Shown here piece by piece: positions 44,392 through 53,346 of a stretch of 64,000 nucleotides of DNA. How positions within the stretch are numbered: the first letter of the stretch is position 1; every line of letters starts with the position of its first letter. This stretch comes from Novosphingobium acidiphilum DSM 19966 (lineage in GTDB: Bacteria; Pseudomonadota; Alphaproteobacteria; Sphingomonadales; Sphingomonadaceae), in NCBI RefSeq assembly GCF_000429005.1, contig NZ_AUBA01000007.1:1-64000 (forward strand). Reading direction: 5' to 3'. The translations under genes were made by a program, and so were the position numbers. The notes under the pieces are model-generated. The model searched no databases, was not told the DNA's origin, and saw only the letters and a list, made by a program, of their open reading frames with translations.

Positions 44392-45198
44392 ATGGCCACC
44401 CCGTTCCTGACTGTCGAGCGCCAGGGCCGCATCGCGATCCTGACCATGAACCGGCCCGAGGCGCTGAACGCCATCGGCACGCTGGATGATTGCGACTGCA
44501 TCGTCGACACGCTGTTTGCCTTGGGCAACGATCGTTCGATCTCGGCGCTGGTGCTGACCGGATCGGGTCGTGCCTTTTCCAGCGGCGGCAATATCAAGGG
44601 CATGCAGCAGCGCACCGGGATCGGCGTGCTGGAACAGCCCGATTCGACTCGCGCCAATTACCGCCGCGGCGTGCAGCGCGCGGTGCGCGCGCTGCTCGAT
44701 TGCGAAATCCCGATGATCGCGGCGATCAATGGCCATGCGATCGGCCTGGGCCTTGACCTTGCGTGTCTGTGCGACATCCGCATTGCCGCAGACAGCGCCA
44801 AAATGGCGGCCAGTTTCATCAAGGTCGGCATCGTGCCGGGCGATGGCGGCGCGTGGACGCTGCAGCGCATTGTCGGCTATTCGCTGGCCGCCGAACTGTT
44901 TCTGACCGGGCGCAGTTTTGACGCCGAATATGCGCGATCGATCGGCCTGGTCAGCCGCGTGGTGCCGCACGAAGACCTGTTGCCCGCGGCGATCGGCATC
45001 GCCCAGGACATTGCCGCAAACCCGCCCCGCGCGCTGCGCCTGACCAAGAAACTGCTGCGCGAAGCCCAGCATGGCCGCGCGCACGACGTGCTGGAACTGT
45101 CGGCCGCCTATCAGGCGATCGCGCACGAAACGCACGACCATGCCGAGGCGGTGGCTGCGCTGCTTGACAAACGGGCGCCGAACTTCACGGGAGAATGA
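44392..45198 (+). CDS. Enoyl-CoA hydratase-related (crotonase) protein
   Basis: A 268-residue crotonase-fold protein: MNRPEALNAIGTLDDCDC, RAFSSGGNIKGM (oxyanion hole), INGHAIGLGLDLACLCDIRI and FIKVGIVPGDGGAWTLQRI. Both positions that are usually catalytic Glu in hydratases are Asp here (GLDLA and PGDGG), a pattern seen in a sub-branch whose exact reaction is unclear. A good ribosome site (AGAGG) precedes the ATG. It is divergent from the thiolase operon and translationally coupled to thiL (ATGA overlap). Confidence 0.83.
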   Translation: MATPFLTVERQGRIAILTMNRPEALNAIGTLDDCDCIVDTLFALGNDRSISALVLTGSGRAFSSGGNIKGMQQRTGIGVLEQPDSTRANYRRGVQRAVRALLDCEIPMIAAINGHAIGLGLDLACLCDIRIAADSAKMAASFIKVGIVPGDGGAWTLQRIVGYSLAAELFLTGRSFDAEYARSIGLVSRVVPHEDLLPAAIGIAQDIAANPPRALRLTKKLLREAQHGRAHDVLELSAAYQAIAHETHDHAEAVAALLDKRAPNFTGE

Positions 45199-46094
45199 TG
45201 ACCTCGCGCGAAGAACAGTTCCTGACGATGATGCGCGCGCTGGCGCCCGATCCGGCGGCGCGCGGATTGCACGACGATGCCGCGGTGATCGCGATCGGTG
45301 GTGAAACGCTGGTGATCACGCACGACATGATGGTCGAAGGCGTGCACTGGCTGCGCGGGCAGGACGAGGCCGACATAGCCTGGAAGCTGGTGGCGACCAA
45401 CGTGTCGGACCTGGCCGCAAAAGGGGCCAGGCCGGTCGGCATACTGCTGGGTTATGCGCTTGGTCCCGACGATGCGCGTTTTGCGCAAGGGCTTGGCGAA
45501 GCCTTGTGCGCGTTCGATGTGCCGCTGCTGGGCGGCGATACTGTTGCCGCACCTGCCGGCGGCCGCAGCCACGGGCTGACCGCGCTGGGTAGCGCCACGC
45601 ATTGCCCGGTGCCGTCGCGCAAAGGTGCACAGCCGGGCGATGTGCTTTGGATTACCGGACCGGTGGGCGCGGCAATGCTGGGGTTCGAGGCGTTGCGCGA
45701 CGGTGTGCCCGGCGTCGCTACGGCCGCATACCGCCGGCCGGTGCCGCGTCTGGCCCAGGGGATCGCGCTGGCGCCGCACGTGTCGGCGATGATGGATGTG
45801 TCCGACGGCCTGCTGATCGATGCGCAGCGCATGGCCCGGGCCAGCGGCGTCACTCTGGCCATCGATTCTGCCGCTGTTCCGGTTCCAGAGTCGCTTGTCC
45901 AGGCGCGCCGCCATGCGGCCATGACCTGGGGCGATGATTACGAATTGCTGTTCACCCTGCCGCCCGACACCGCGCCCGCATGCTTCGCGCATGCAATAGG
46001 CCGGGTCACGGAATTCACTGGCAACAGTATCTTGGTCGATGGTGCATCGCCAAAAGGACCGCTGGGATACTGGCACGACGTCGCCGACGATTGA
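45195..46094 (+). CDS. thiL: Thiamine-monophosphate kinase
   Basis: A 299-residue PurM/AIR-synthase-like kinase that makes thiamine diphosphate, the active cofactor. It shows REEQFLTMMRALAP, GLHDDAAVIAIG, the Asp/metal motif THDMMVEGVHW, GGDTVAAP, GLLIDAQRMARASGV and WGDDYELLFTLP. The family N-terminus supports the ATG at 45195, which overlaps the crotonase stop. The gene end is followed by a 158-nt spacer before hppA. Confidence 0.93.
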   Translation: MMTSREEQFLTMMRALAPDPAARGLHDDAAVIAIGGETLVITHDMMVEGVHWLRGQDEADIAWKLVATNVSDLAAKGARPVGILLGYALGPDDARFAQGLGEALCAFDVPLLGGDTVAAPAGGRSHGLTALGSATHCPVPSRKGAQPGDVLWITGPVGAAMLGFEALRDGVPGVATAAYRRPVPRLAQGIALAPHVSAMMDVSDGLLIDAQRMARASGVTLAIDSAAVPVPESLVQARRHAAMTWGDDYELLFTLPPDTAPACFAHAIGRVTEFTGNSILVDGASPKGPLGYWHDVADD

Positions 46095-46112
46095 CCCTGA
46101 ACAAGGAAGCAC

Positions 46113-46140
46113 TTGCCGGTTCACAATAAATCCCTAGCTT
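46113..46140 (+). promoter_or_regulatory. Candidate promoter of hppA
   Basis: TTGCCG (46113-46118) and TAGCTT (46135-46140) with a 16-nt spacer form a reasonable but weak sigma-70-like pair 113 nt upstream of the GTG start of hppA, within the thiL-hppA spacer. No other element stands out there. Confidence 0.3.
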
Positions 46141-46252
46141 TCGCCGTCTCTCCACACACAACGGGGACCCGCATCGCGCCGCCACGATCCACCGCGGACC
46201 ACTGGCACGCCGGAACGTTCGGCGCGGACGGGCATAAAAGGGGGATGCCAAC

Positions 46253-48352
46253 GTGAACCTTGTTGAAATTTCAATTGGATTGGGATTGCTGGCCATCGTG
46301 TATGGCTTTCTCGCCGGACGCTGGGTGCTGAACTCACCCGCCGGCAACCAGACCATGCAGGACATTGCGGGGGCCATCCAGGAGGGCGCACAGGCCTATC
46401 TGAAGCGGCAATACACCGCGATCGCGATTGTCGGCGTGGTGGTTGCAGCCCTGGTGCTGTATTTCCTGGGCGTTATCGCCGCGGTTGGTTTTGTGATCGG
46501 CGCCACGCTGTCGGGCGCGGCCGGGTTCATCGGCATGAATGTGTCGGTGCGCGCCAATGTGCGCACCGCGGCTGCCGCGCAGAACGGATTGCAGGCCGGG
46601 CTGACCATGGCGTTTCGCGCAGGTGCGATCACCGGCATGCTGGTGGCGGGCCTGGCGTTGCTCGCGATCGCGGGATTTTTCGGCTATCTGGTGGGCTTTG
46701 GCGGGCACCAACCCGATGAACGCACCGTGGTTACCGCGCTGACCACGCTGGCGCTGGGCGCATCGCTGGTATCGATCTTTGCCCGCCTGGGCGGCGGCAT
46801 CTTTACCAAGGCCGCCGATGTCGGTGCCGATCTGGTCGGCAAAGTCGAGGCCGGCATTCCCGAAGACGACCCACGCAACCCCGCCGTTATCGCCGACAAC
46901 GTGGGCGACAACGTTGGCGACTGCGCCGGGATGGCCGCCGACCTGTTCGAAACCTATGTGGTGACGATCGGCGCGACGATGGTGCTGACCGCGTTGCTGG
47001 TCCACGGGCTTGGCAATCTGCTGTTGCCGCTGATGAGCCTGCCGCTGCTGATCGGCGGGGTGTGCATCGTCACCTCGATCCTGGGCACGTTCTTCGTGCG
47101 ACTGGGCAGCTCGAAAAACATCATGGGCGCCATGTACAAAGGGTTCCTGGTCACCACCGTGGCCTCGATCCCGGCGATCTGGTTTGCGATCCAGTACACG
47201 CTGGGCGATATGGAGGCGCGGATCGGTTCGGCCGCATTTACCGGGCGCACGCTGTTCTATTGCACGCTCGTCGGGCTGGCTATCACCGGGCTGATCATCT
47301 GGATCACCGAATATTACACCGGCACCAATTATCGTCCGGTGCGTTCGATCGCCAAGGCCAGTGTTACCGGCCATGGCACCAACGTGATCCAGGGCCTGGC
47401 GATCAGCCTTGAGGCGACCGCGCTGCCCACGCTGGTGATCTGCGCCGGGATCGTGGTGTCGTACCAGCTGGCCGGCCTGATCGGGATTGCCTATGCGGCG
47501 ACCGCGATGCTGGCGCTGGCGGGCATGGTCGTGGCACTCGATGCGTATGGCCCGGTCACCGACAATGCCGGGGGCATTGCCGAAATGGCCGGCCTGGACG
47601 ACGCCGTGCGCGAAAAGACCGATGCGCTCGATGCCGTGGGCAACACCACCAAGGCGGTGACTAAAGGCTACGCCATCGGTTCGGCAGGCTTGGCCGCACT
47701 GGTGCTGTTTGGTGCCTATACCACCGACCTCAGGGAATTTTTCCCCAAGCTGACGGTCGATTTCAGCCTGGAAAATCCTTATGTGATCGTCGGGCTGCTG
47801 CTGGGTGCGCTGCTGCCCTATCTGTTCGGGGCGATGGGCATGACGGCCGTTGGCCGTGCCGCGGGTGACGTGGTGGTCGACGTGCGCGACCAGTTTGCCA
47901 ACAATCCGGGTATCATGGCCGGGACCAGCCGCCCCGACTATGCGCGAACCGTGGATCTGGTGACGAAGGCGGCGATCAAGGAAATGATCGTGCCGTCGTT
48001 GCTGCCGGTGCTGGCACCGGTGGTGGTCTATTTCGTCATCACCATGGTGGCGGGGCAGACCAACGGATTTGCCGCGCTGGGTGCGCTGCTGCTGGGCGTG
48101 ATCGTCAGCGGGCTGTTTGTCGCGCTGTCGATGACATCGGGCGGCGGCGCGTGGGACAACGCCAAGAAATACATCGAGGATGGCCATCACGGTGGCAAAG
48201 GTTCTGACGCGCACAAGGCGGCAGTGACCGGCGACACCGTGGGCGATCCGTACAAGGACACCGCTGGCCCGGCGGTAAACCCGATGATCAAGATCACCAA
48301 TATCGTTGCACTGCTGCTGCTGGCCGCACTGGTCCATCACGCAACGCATTGA
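46253..48352 (+). CDS. hppA: Membrane proton-translocating pyrophosphatase (K+-independent type)
   Basis: A 699-residue protein with about 16 membrane helices that couples PPi hydrolysis to proton pumping into the periplasm. The catalytic motif DVGADLVGKVEAGIPEDDPR and the acidic DNVGDNVGDCAGMAADLFE bind Mg-PPi. In the subtype motif GNTTKAVTKGYAIGSA the Lys occupies the position that is Ala in K+-dependent enzymes, so this is the K+-independent H+-PPase. The GTG at 46253 has AAAAGGGGG upstream. It stands alone between thiL and a terminator. Confidence 0.95.
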   Translation: MNLVEISIGLGLLAIVYGFLAGRWVLNSPAGNQTMQDIAGAIQEGAQAYLKRQYTAIAIVGVVVAALVLYFLGVIAAVGFVIGATLSGAAGFIGMNVSVRANVRTAAAAQNGLQAGLTMAFRAGAITGMLVAGLALLAIAGFFGYLVGFGGHQPDERTVVTALTTLALGASLVSIFARLGGGIFTKAADVGADLVGKVEAGIPEDDPRNPAVIADNVGDNVGDCAGMAADLFETYVVTIGATMVLTALLVHGLGNLLLPLMSLPLLIGGVCIVTSILGTFFVRLGSSKNIMGAMYKGFLVTTVASIPAIWFAIQYTLGDMEARIGSAAFTGRTLFYCTLVGLAITGLIIWITEYYTGTNYRPVRSIAKASVTGHGTNVIQGLAISLEATALPTLVICAGIVVSYQLAGLIGIAYAATAMLALAGMVVALDAYGPVTDNAGGIAEMAGLDDAVREKTDALDAVGNTTKAVTKGYAIGSAGLAALVLFGAYTTDLREFFPKLTVDFSLENPYVIVGLLLGALLPYLFGAMGMTAVGRAAGDVVVDVRDQFANNPGIMAGTSRPDYARTVDLVTKAAIKEMIVPSLLPVLAPVVVYFVITMVAGQTNGFAALGALLLGVIVSGLFVALSMTSGGGAWDNAKKYIEDGHHGGKGSDAHKAAVTGDTVGDPYKDTAGPAVNPMIKITNIVALLLLAALVHHATH

Positions 48353-48375
48353 ACCGTCTTGCCATCGCAGCATGC

Positions 48376-48405
48376 AAACCCCCGTCGGCGCCGCCGGCGG
48401 GGGTT
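48376..48405 (+). terminator. Terminator after hppA
   Basis: AAACCCCCG... pairs with ...CGGGGGTTT in a 12-bp stem with one G-T wobble and a small GC loop, 23 nt after the hppA stop. The TTT at the right edge serves as the T-run. Confidence 0.8.
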
Positions 48406-48446
48406 TCACGTTGACGTCAACGGCAGGCCAAGCCAGACACGAAGCC

Positions 48447-49334
48447 ATGTCCCAATCCCCCACCCCCGAAGCGCTGGTATCCGGCCTTCTCCGACTGCTC
48501 GATCTTGATACGGCCGGCGATGACCGGTTTATCGGGCACAACCGCCCCGATGGCCGCGGCCGCATGTTTGGCGGACAAGTCATTGCACAGGCGCTTGTCG
48601 CGGCCGAGCGCACCGTGGGCGAAGATCGCCCGGTCCATTCGCTGCACGCCTATTTCCTGCGCGGCGGCAACGAAGCGCAAGGTGTCGATCTGTCGGTGCT
48701 GCGCGATCTGGACGGGGGCAGCTTTGCCAATCGCCGGGTGGTGGCAAGCCAGGGCGAAACGCCGATCCTGACGATGGTGGCATCGTTCCACCGGCGCGAG
48801 GCGGGGGTATCGCACGCCAATCCGATGCCCGATGTGCCAGACCCCGATGACCTGCCCGACGAGGCGGGGCTGCGCGCCCAATTTGCCGACCGCATCCCGG
48901 CCGACCGCCGCGAAGTGATGCTGCGCCTGCGTCCGATCGAACAACGCCCGGCCGAAGCGCGCCACTGGATGAACCCCGAACCGCGCGAGGCGCGATCGCA
49001 CACCTGGTTTCGCACCGCAGCGCCGCTGCCCGATGATCCGCGGGTGCACCGTGCGGTGCTGGCCTACGCCAGCGACATGAGCCTGCTGGGCACGTGCACG
49101 CTGCCCCATGGGCTGAGCTGGATCATGGGCAATGTCATGGGGGTCAGCCTGGATCACGCGGTGTGGTTCCACGATCACTTTCGCGCCGACGAATGGCTGC
49201 TGTATGCCTGCGACAGCCCGTGGGCCGGCAATGCCCGCGGTTTCAACCGGGGCCAGATCTTTACGCGCGACGGCCGTCATGTGGCCAGCGTTGCGCAAGA
49301 AGGCCTGATCAGGCCGATCCGTCCCCGCGACTGA
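48447..49334 (+). CDS. tesB: Acyl-CoA thioesterase II (TesB)
   Basis: A 295-residue double-hotdog thioesterase that hydrolyses medium/long acyl-CoA to free acid and CoA. Typical features are GRMFGGQVIAQALVAAERTV, SLHAYFLRGG, the catalytic region RRVVASQGETPILTMVASF and the second hotdog with YASDMSLLGT and SLDHAVWFHDHFRADEWLLY. The ATG at 48447 gives the standard N-terminus; the ORF extends back into hppA but those codons are not part of the family. It meets the next gene tail-to-tail with a 3-nt gap. Confidence 0.92.
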   Translation: MSQSPTPEALVSGLLRLLDLDTAGDDRFIGHNRPDGRGRMFGGQVIAQALVAAERTVGEDRPVHSLHAYFLRGGNEAQGVDLSVLRDLDGGSFANRRVVASQGETPILTMVASFHRREAGVSHANPMPDVPDPDDLPDEAGLRAQFADRIPADRREVMLRLRPIEQRPAEARHWMNPEPREARSHTWFRTAAPLPDDPRVHRAVLAYASDMSLLGTCTLPHGLSWIMGNVMGVSLDHAVWFHDHFRADEWLLYACDSPWAGNARGFNRGQIFTRDGRHVASVAQEGLIRPIRPRD

Positions 49335-49337
49335 TCA

Positions 49338-49829
49338 TCAGGGCACCACGCACGTCGCGCGTTCCAGCACCGGGTGTTCGACCATTGCTTGTGCCACCGC
49401 GCCCAGCGTGCGGCCGCTGTCGCCTGCGGCGCGGGTAATTTCGACCACCACAGAATCGAACAGGTGACAGGAATCAAGACTGGTGTTGCCCCCGCCATAG
49501 CGGTTGGCGATCAGCGTGGCATAGCGATCATACAACCCGCCGTGCCGGGTTTCGGCCTGACCGCTTGTGGCGAAATAGTGTTGCAGGCGCTGGGCTGCGC
49601 CGTCGAACTGCGCCTGGTGCGCCGAAACCATCGCCTCGTAATGCGGTCGCATGTCCACGCCCATCAACGAACAGCGCAGCGACACGTTCATCATCAGCAT
49701 TTCGAATTCGTGCAGCCGCGCGGCATGGGTCAGGGTTTCATCGATGCAGGCCGCGCGCGCGGTATCAACCCCGGCCAGCGCCAGGCAGGCCGCCAACAGC
49801 GCCAGCGCGCCCGATCGGCGCATGGTCAT
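49338..49829 (-). CDS. Exported protein of unknown function, four cysteines
   Basis: A 163-residue protein with a signal peptide (RRSGALALLAACLALAGVDT then ARAA). The mature part is helical and has four cysteines (one just after the cleavage site, then in SLRCSLMG, DSCHLF and ATCVVP), suggesting two disulfides in the periplasm. I do not recognise a named family. Its start overlaps the stop of the upstream gene (ATGA), so the two are made together. The tail-to-tail neighbour is tesB. Confidence 0.6.
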   Translation of the reverse strand: MTMRRSGALALLAACLALAGVDTARAACIDETLTHAARLHEFEMLMMNVSLRCSLMGVDMRPHYEAMVSAHQAQFDGAAQRLQHYFATSGQAETRHGGLYDRYATLIANRYGGGNTSLDSCHLFDSVVVEITRAAGDSGRTLGAVAQAMVEHPVLERATCVVP

Positions 49830-50896
49830 TTCGCCAGCGTCGCGGATTGCGGTTGCCCCGGCTGCGAACAGGCCACCACCGGCACCGTCATCAGCGCGCT
49901 GAACTGGCGCACCAGCGCCGACTGCATCGAAAACGTGGTCTGCGCCACTTGCTGATAGGTGCGCGCGGCGCCGACGATGGCGTTCATCGTGTCGGGATCG
50001 TGGCTCAACTGGTACTGGTCATACAGCGACTGCAACTGGCGCATATAAGCCGCTGCAGCGTCGTTGTTCTGCTTGGCCGCGTTGACCGAGGGCAGATAGA
50101 CCGTGTCGTGAAACGCATTGCGCGCCTCGGCCGAACAGAAACTGGGCGGCAGCGCCACCGCGGCCACCGGCACCAGCGCGGGTTGCGCAGGCACCACATA
50201 CCCGGCCGCCAGCGGGCGCGGTGGTGCCGGGGCAACGGTCGCGGGCTGCGTGGCGACAAGTTGCACCGTGGCCGGCGCGGCGGGTGCCGCGGCCCCGGTG
50301 ACCTGGCTGTTGGCAAGCGCTGCAAGCAATTGACCAAGCGTCGCCCCCGATTGGGCCGGTGCAGCCGGTGCGGCACCCCCTGGCGAAGGCGCCGCCGCAG
50401 ACGGCCCCGGCATCACCGCGGGCTGCACCACCGCCGGCGTGGCATAGGTAGGCGGCGCCGATGCCACCGGTGCCGGCGCCGCGGTCTGGGTGTAGACCGC
50501 CGGCGGAGCCATCGGCGACGGCGCGATCGAAGCAGGCGGCGCAGGTGGCGCAACCGGTACGGTCAATGCCGGCGAAACGGTCGGCGCGGCGGTCGTCCCA
50601 GATGTGCTCTGCGGCGTCGTGCGGCCATGCAGCGCCACGATCTTGGCACGCGCAATTTCGCTGAACGTGCCGTTGGGATACCGCGTCAGATAGGCTTCGT
50701 ACAGCGAAGGGTCGCTGCTTGAATCAATCGATTGCCAGAATGCCAGCTCGAACGGCGTGCCGACACCGGTGGCCACGGTCGATTGCGCGTGCACCACGGG
50801 TGCGCTGCACGCACTGCCCAGCACCAGCGCGACACCGCCCAAAACCATGGCGCGTTGCGCGCCAGCCGATTTCACAATGCGACCCATTTTCGACAT
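49826..50896 (-). CDS. Exported Pro/Ala-rich protein of unknown function
   Basis: A 356-residue secreted protein. After a signal peptide ending near PVVHAQS there is a short motif, FELAFWQSIDSSSDPSLYEA then YLTRYPNGTFSEIARAKI, a module often found beside caspase-like or TPR domains in bacteria. A low-complexity stretch rich in Ala, Pro and Val (about 95-250) links it to a C-terminal helical domain with two Cys (SFCSAEARNAF and VVACSQ). ATG 50896 is chosen for the GGGGGT upstream. No enzyme motif is visible; a structural or scaffold role is possible. It is coupled to the four-cysteine protein at 49338. Confidence 0.6.
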   Translation of the reverse strand: MSKMGRIVKSAGAQRAMVLGGVALVLGSACSAPVVHAQSTVATGVGTPFELAFWQSIDSSSDPSLYEAYLTRYPNGTFSEIARAKIVALHGRTTPQSTSGTTAAPTVSPALTVPVAPPAPPASIAPSPMAPPAVYTQTAAPAPVASAPPTYATPAVVQPAVMPGPSAAAPSPGGAAPAAPAQSGATLGQLLAALANSQVTGAAAPAAPATVQLVATQPATVAPAPPRPLAAGYVVPAQPALVPVAAVALPPSFCSAEARNAFHDTVYLPSVNAAKQNNDAAAAYMRQLQSLYDQYQLSHDPDTMNAIVGAARTYQQVAQTTFSMQSALVRQFSALMTVPVVACSQPGQPQSATLAK

Positions 50897-51178
50897 GTGG
50901 ACCCCCATTTCGCGGTCGCCCCCGCGTGATAGCCAGCCATTGGACACCGATGCATTGATGCCGGTGTCGCTTGGTAACTATCGAGTTATGGTAGCAGCCA
51001 GTTGAAAGGACTACGTTACCTGATCCTTAATTTTTACACGACTGGCCGCACGTAGGACGCAAGCCGTCGTAAACGGCGCAAAACGTGATCCGATACGGGA
51101 CAACGGGGCCCGAACCACGGCAAAGGTTTGATGATCGTGCGGCGGCGAATCGCACGCGACCAACGCCAATCGAAAGTT
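50897..51178. other. Intergenic region between uvrC and the exported-protein operon
   Basis: A 282-nt gap between genes on the same strand. It holds the promoter of the exported-protein pair (an A/T-richer stretch at about 50978-51040). A small 6-bp hairpin (about 51136-51156) may lie in the uvrC 3' region. No ORF here is convincing. Confidence 0.35.
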
Positions 51179-53182
51179 TCAACCGCCCGCGTGGTAAAAA
51201 TCGTAAACCGCCTGCGCCACGGCAATGCTGACCCCGGGCGCACGCTGCAGATCGTCCAGACTGGCAGCCCGCACTTTGCCCGCCGTGCCGAAATGCAGCA
51301 GCAGCGCGCGTTTGCGCGCGGGGCCGATACCGGGCACTTCGTCCAGCGGGCTGGCGGTGATCGCGCGGCTGCGCTTGGCACGATGCGCGCCAATGGCAAA
51401 GCGGTGTGCTTCATCGCGCAATTGCTGCAGGTGGAACAGCAACGGCGAATTGAGCGGCAGCAGTTTTTCACGCCCGTCGGGAAAATGGAAATGTTCGCGC
51501 CCGGCATTGCGGTCAGGGCCCTTTGACACCGCGATCAGCGCGACATCCTCGATGCCCAGTTCCTCCAGCGTTTCGCGCACCGCGGTCATCTGCCCCTTGC
51601 CCCCGTCGATCAGCACGAGGTCGGGCCACATGCCGCGGTCGCGGTCGGGGTCTTCTTCCTGCACGCGGGCAAAGCGGCGCGCCATCACCTCGCGCATCAT
51701 CGCGAAATCGTCGCCCGGCTCGGTTTCAGGACGCTTGATATTGAATTTGCGGTACTGCCCTTTGCGAAATCCTTCGGGTCCCGCCACGACCATCCCGCCG
51801 ACCGCATTGGTGCCCTGGATATGGCTGTTGTCGTAGATTTCAACGCGATCGGGCACCTCGCCCAGTTCAAGAAATTCGGCCAGATCGCGAAAGATCCGGG
51901 CGCGCGTACCGGTTTCGGCCTGGCGCCGCACCAGCGCCTCGTCGGCGTTGCGCTGCGCCTGTTCCATCAGCCGTCGCCGGTCGCCGCGCTGCGGCACCGA
52001 GATCTCCACTTTGCCCCCGGCGGCGGGATACAGCGCCTCGGCCAGCAGATCGGCCTCGGGCAGATCGCGATCGACCAGGATCAGGCGCGGCGGCGGCACG
52101 TCTTCGTAGAACTGCGCCATGAACTGGGTCAGCACTTCGGCCTCGTCGTGGCCTTCGGTGTGGCTGGGGAAAAACGCGCGATGCCCCCAGTTCTGCCCGC
52201 CCCGGATGAAAAACGCCTGGATCGCGACCGCCCCGCCCTGCACCGCCACGGCAAACACATCGGCATTGCCGACACCTTCGGCGTTGATCGCCTGGCTGCC
52301 CTGGATAAAGGTCGCCGCGCGCAGCCGATCGCGCAGCACGGCGGCGCGTTCGTAATCGAGCGACTGCGCGGCCTCGGCCATCTGCGCTTCGATCTCGCGC
52401 TGCACCGCGTTGGATTTTCCCCCCAGAAAATCACGCGCCTGGCGGGCCAGATCGGCATAGTCGGCCTCGTTGATCCGCCCGACGCACGGCGCGCTGCACC
52501 GTTTGATCTGGTACAACAGGCACGGCCGATCGCGCCGCGCCATGAATCCGTCGTTGCAACTGCGCAGCAGAAACAGTTTCTGCATCGCGTTGATCGTGGT
52601 GTTGACCGATCCGGCGCTGGCAAACGGGCCGTAATAATTGCCCTTGGCCCGGCGCGCGCCGCGATGCTTCATGATCCGGGGAAAGGCATGATCCGATCGC
52701 AGCAGGATGAACGGAAACGATTTGTCATCGCGCAGCAGCACATTGTACGCCGGGCGATAGCGTTTGATCAGCTGCGCTTCGAGCAGCAGCGCCTCGGCCT
52801 CGGAATTGGTGGTGACGATCGTCATCGTCCGCGTCAGGCTGACCATGCGGCGCAACCGGTTGGGCAGGCGATCGACCTGCACATAATTGGCCACCCGGTT
52901 CTTCAGCGCGCGTGCCTTGCCCACATACAGCGCCTCGCCGCGCGCATCGAGCATGCGATAGACCCCGGGCACCGGCTTCAGCGTGGCAACCACTTCGCGG
53001 ATCACCGCCACGCCGCGATCCAGATCGGGCTGGTCCGCCCCGCGCACGGCATAGGTCGCCTTGTCTTCGTGGAACCGTTCGGCGCCATGCGGCGTGGGCA
53101 CGGTTCCGGCAGGCGTGCGCCCGGCAGGCGCGGTGTCGGCTGCATCGTCGGCAGCGGAAGATCGGGACGGTGATCGGGCCAT
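51179..53182 (-). CDS. uvrC: Excinuclease ABC subunit C
   Basis: A 667-residue nuclease that makes both incisions in nucleotide excision repair. The GIY-YIG domain (about 75-150, PGVYRMLDARGEALYVGKAR), the Cys cluster (RSCNDGF, RPCLLYQIKRCSAPCVG), the UVR motif (about 255-290), the RNase H-like C-terminal nuclease (VEIYDNSHIQGTNAVGGMVV; LVLIDGGKGQ) and a terminal helix-hairpin-helix pair (PLDEVPGIGPARKRALL) are all present. The first 55 residues are a disordered Ala/Pro/Ser-rich extension longer than in E. coli. It is divergent from the PilZ gene. Confidence 0.96.
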   Translation of the reverse strand: MARSPSRSSAADDAADTAPAGRTPAGTVPTPHGAERFHEDKATYAVRGADQPDLDRGVAVIREVVATLKPVPGVYRMLDARGEALYVGKARALKNRVANYVQVDRLPNRLRRMVSLTRTMTIVTTNSEAEALLLEAQLIKRYRPAYNVLLRDDKSFPFILLRSDHAFPRIMKHRGARRAKGNYYGPFASAGSVNTTINAMQKLFLLRSCNDGFMARRDRPCLLYQIKRCSAPCVGRINEADYADLARQARDFLGGKSNAVQREIEAQMAEAAQSLDYERAAVLRDRLRAATFIQGSQAINAEGVGNADVFAVAVQGGAVAIQAFFIRGGQNWGHRAFFPSHTEGHDEAEVLTQFMAQFYEDVPPPRLILVDRDLPEADLLAEALYPAAGGKVEISVPQRGDRRRLMEQAQRNADEALVRRQAETGTRARIFRDLAEFLELGEVPDRVEIYDNSHIQGTNAVGGMVVAGPEGFRKGQYRKFNIKRPETEPGDDFAMMREVMARRFARVQEEDPDRDRGMWPDLVLIDGGKGQMTAVRETLEELGIEDVALIAVSKGPDRNAGREHFHFPDGREKLLPLNSPLLFHLQQLRDEAHRFAIGAHRAKRSRAITASPLDEVPGIGPARKRALLLHFGTAGKVRAASLDDLQRAPGVSIAVAQAVYDFYHAGG

Positions 53183-53346
53183 GGGCACTGTCAGATAAGC
53201 GCTCGATGCCCGCCGGTCCAGCGCCCCACCGGGCGGGCGCGCGGAAAAACCGGTGGGTCAGGCGTTAAAAAAATATTATCGGCCTAGTCATTGTTCCGTA
53301 GCAAACCTTGTCGGCCGGTTAACCTTTTGCGCGTTAACGCTTTGGC

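Noticed and set aside
46334..48613. A 759-codon minus-strand ORF over hppA
   Set aside because: It is antisense to hppA, has the His/Gln/Arg-rich composition of a shadow frame and no recognisable domain.
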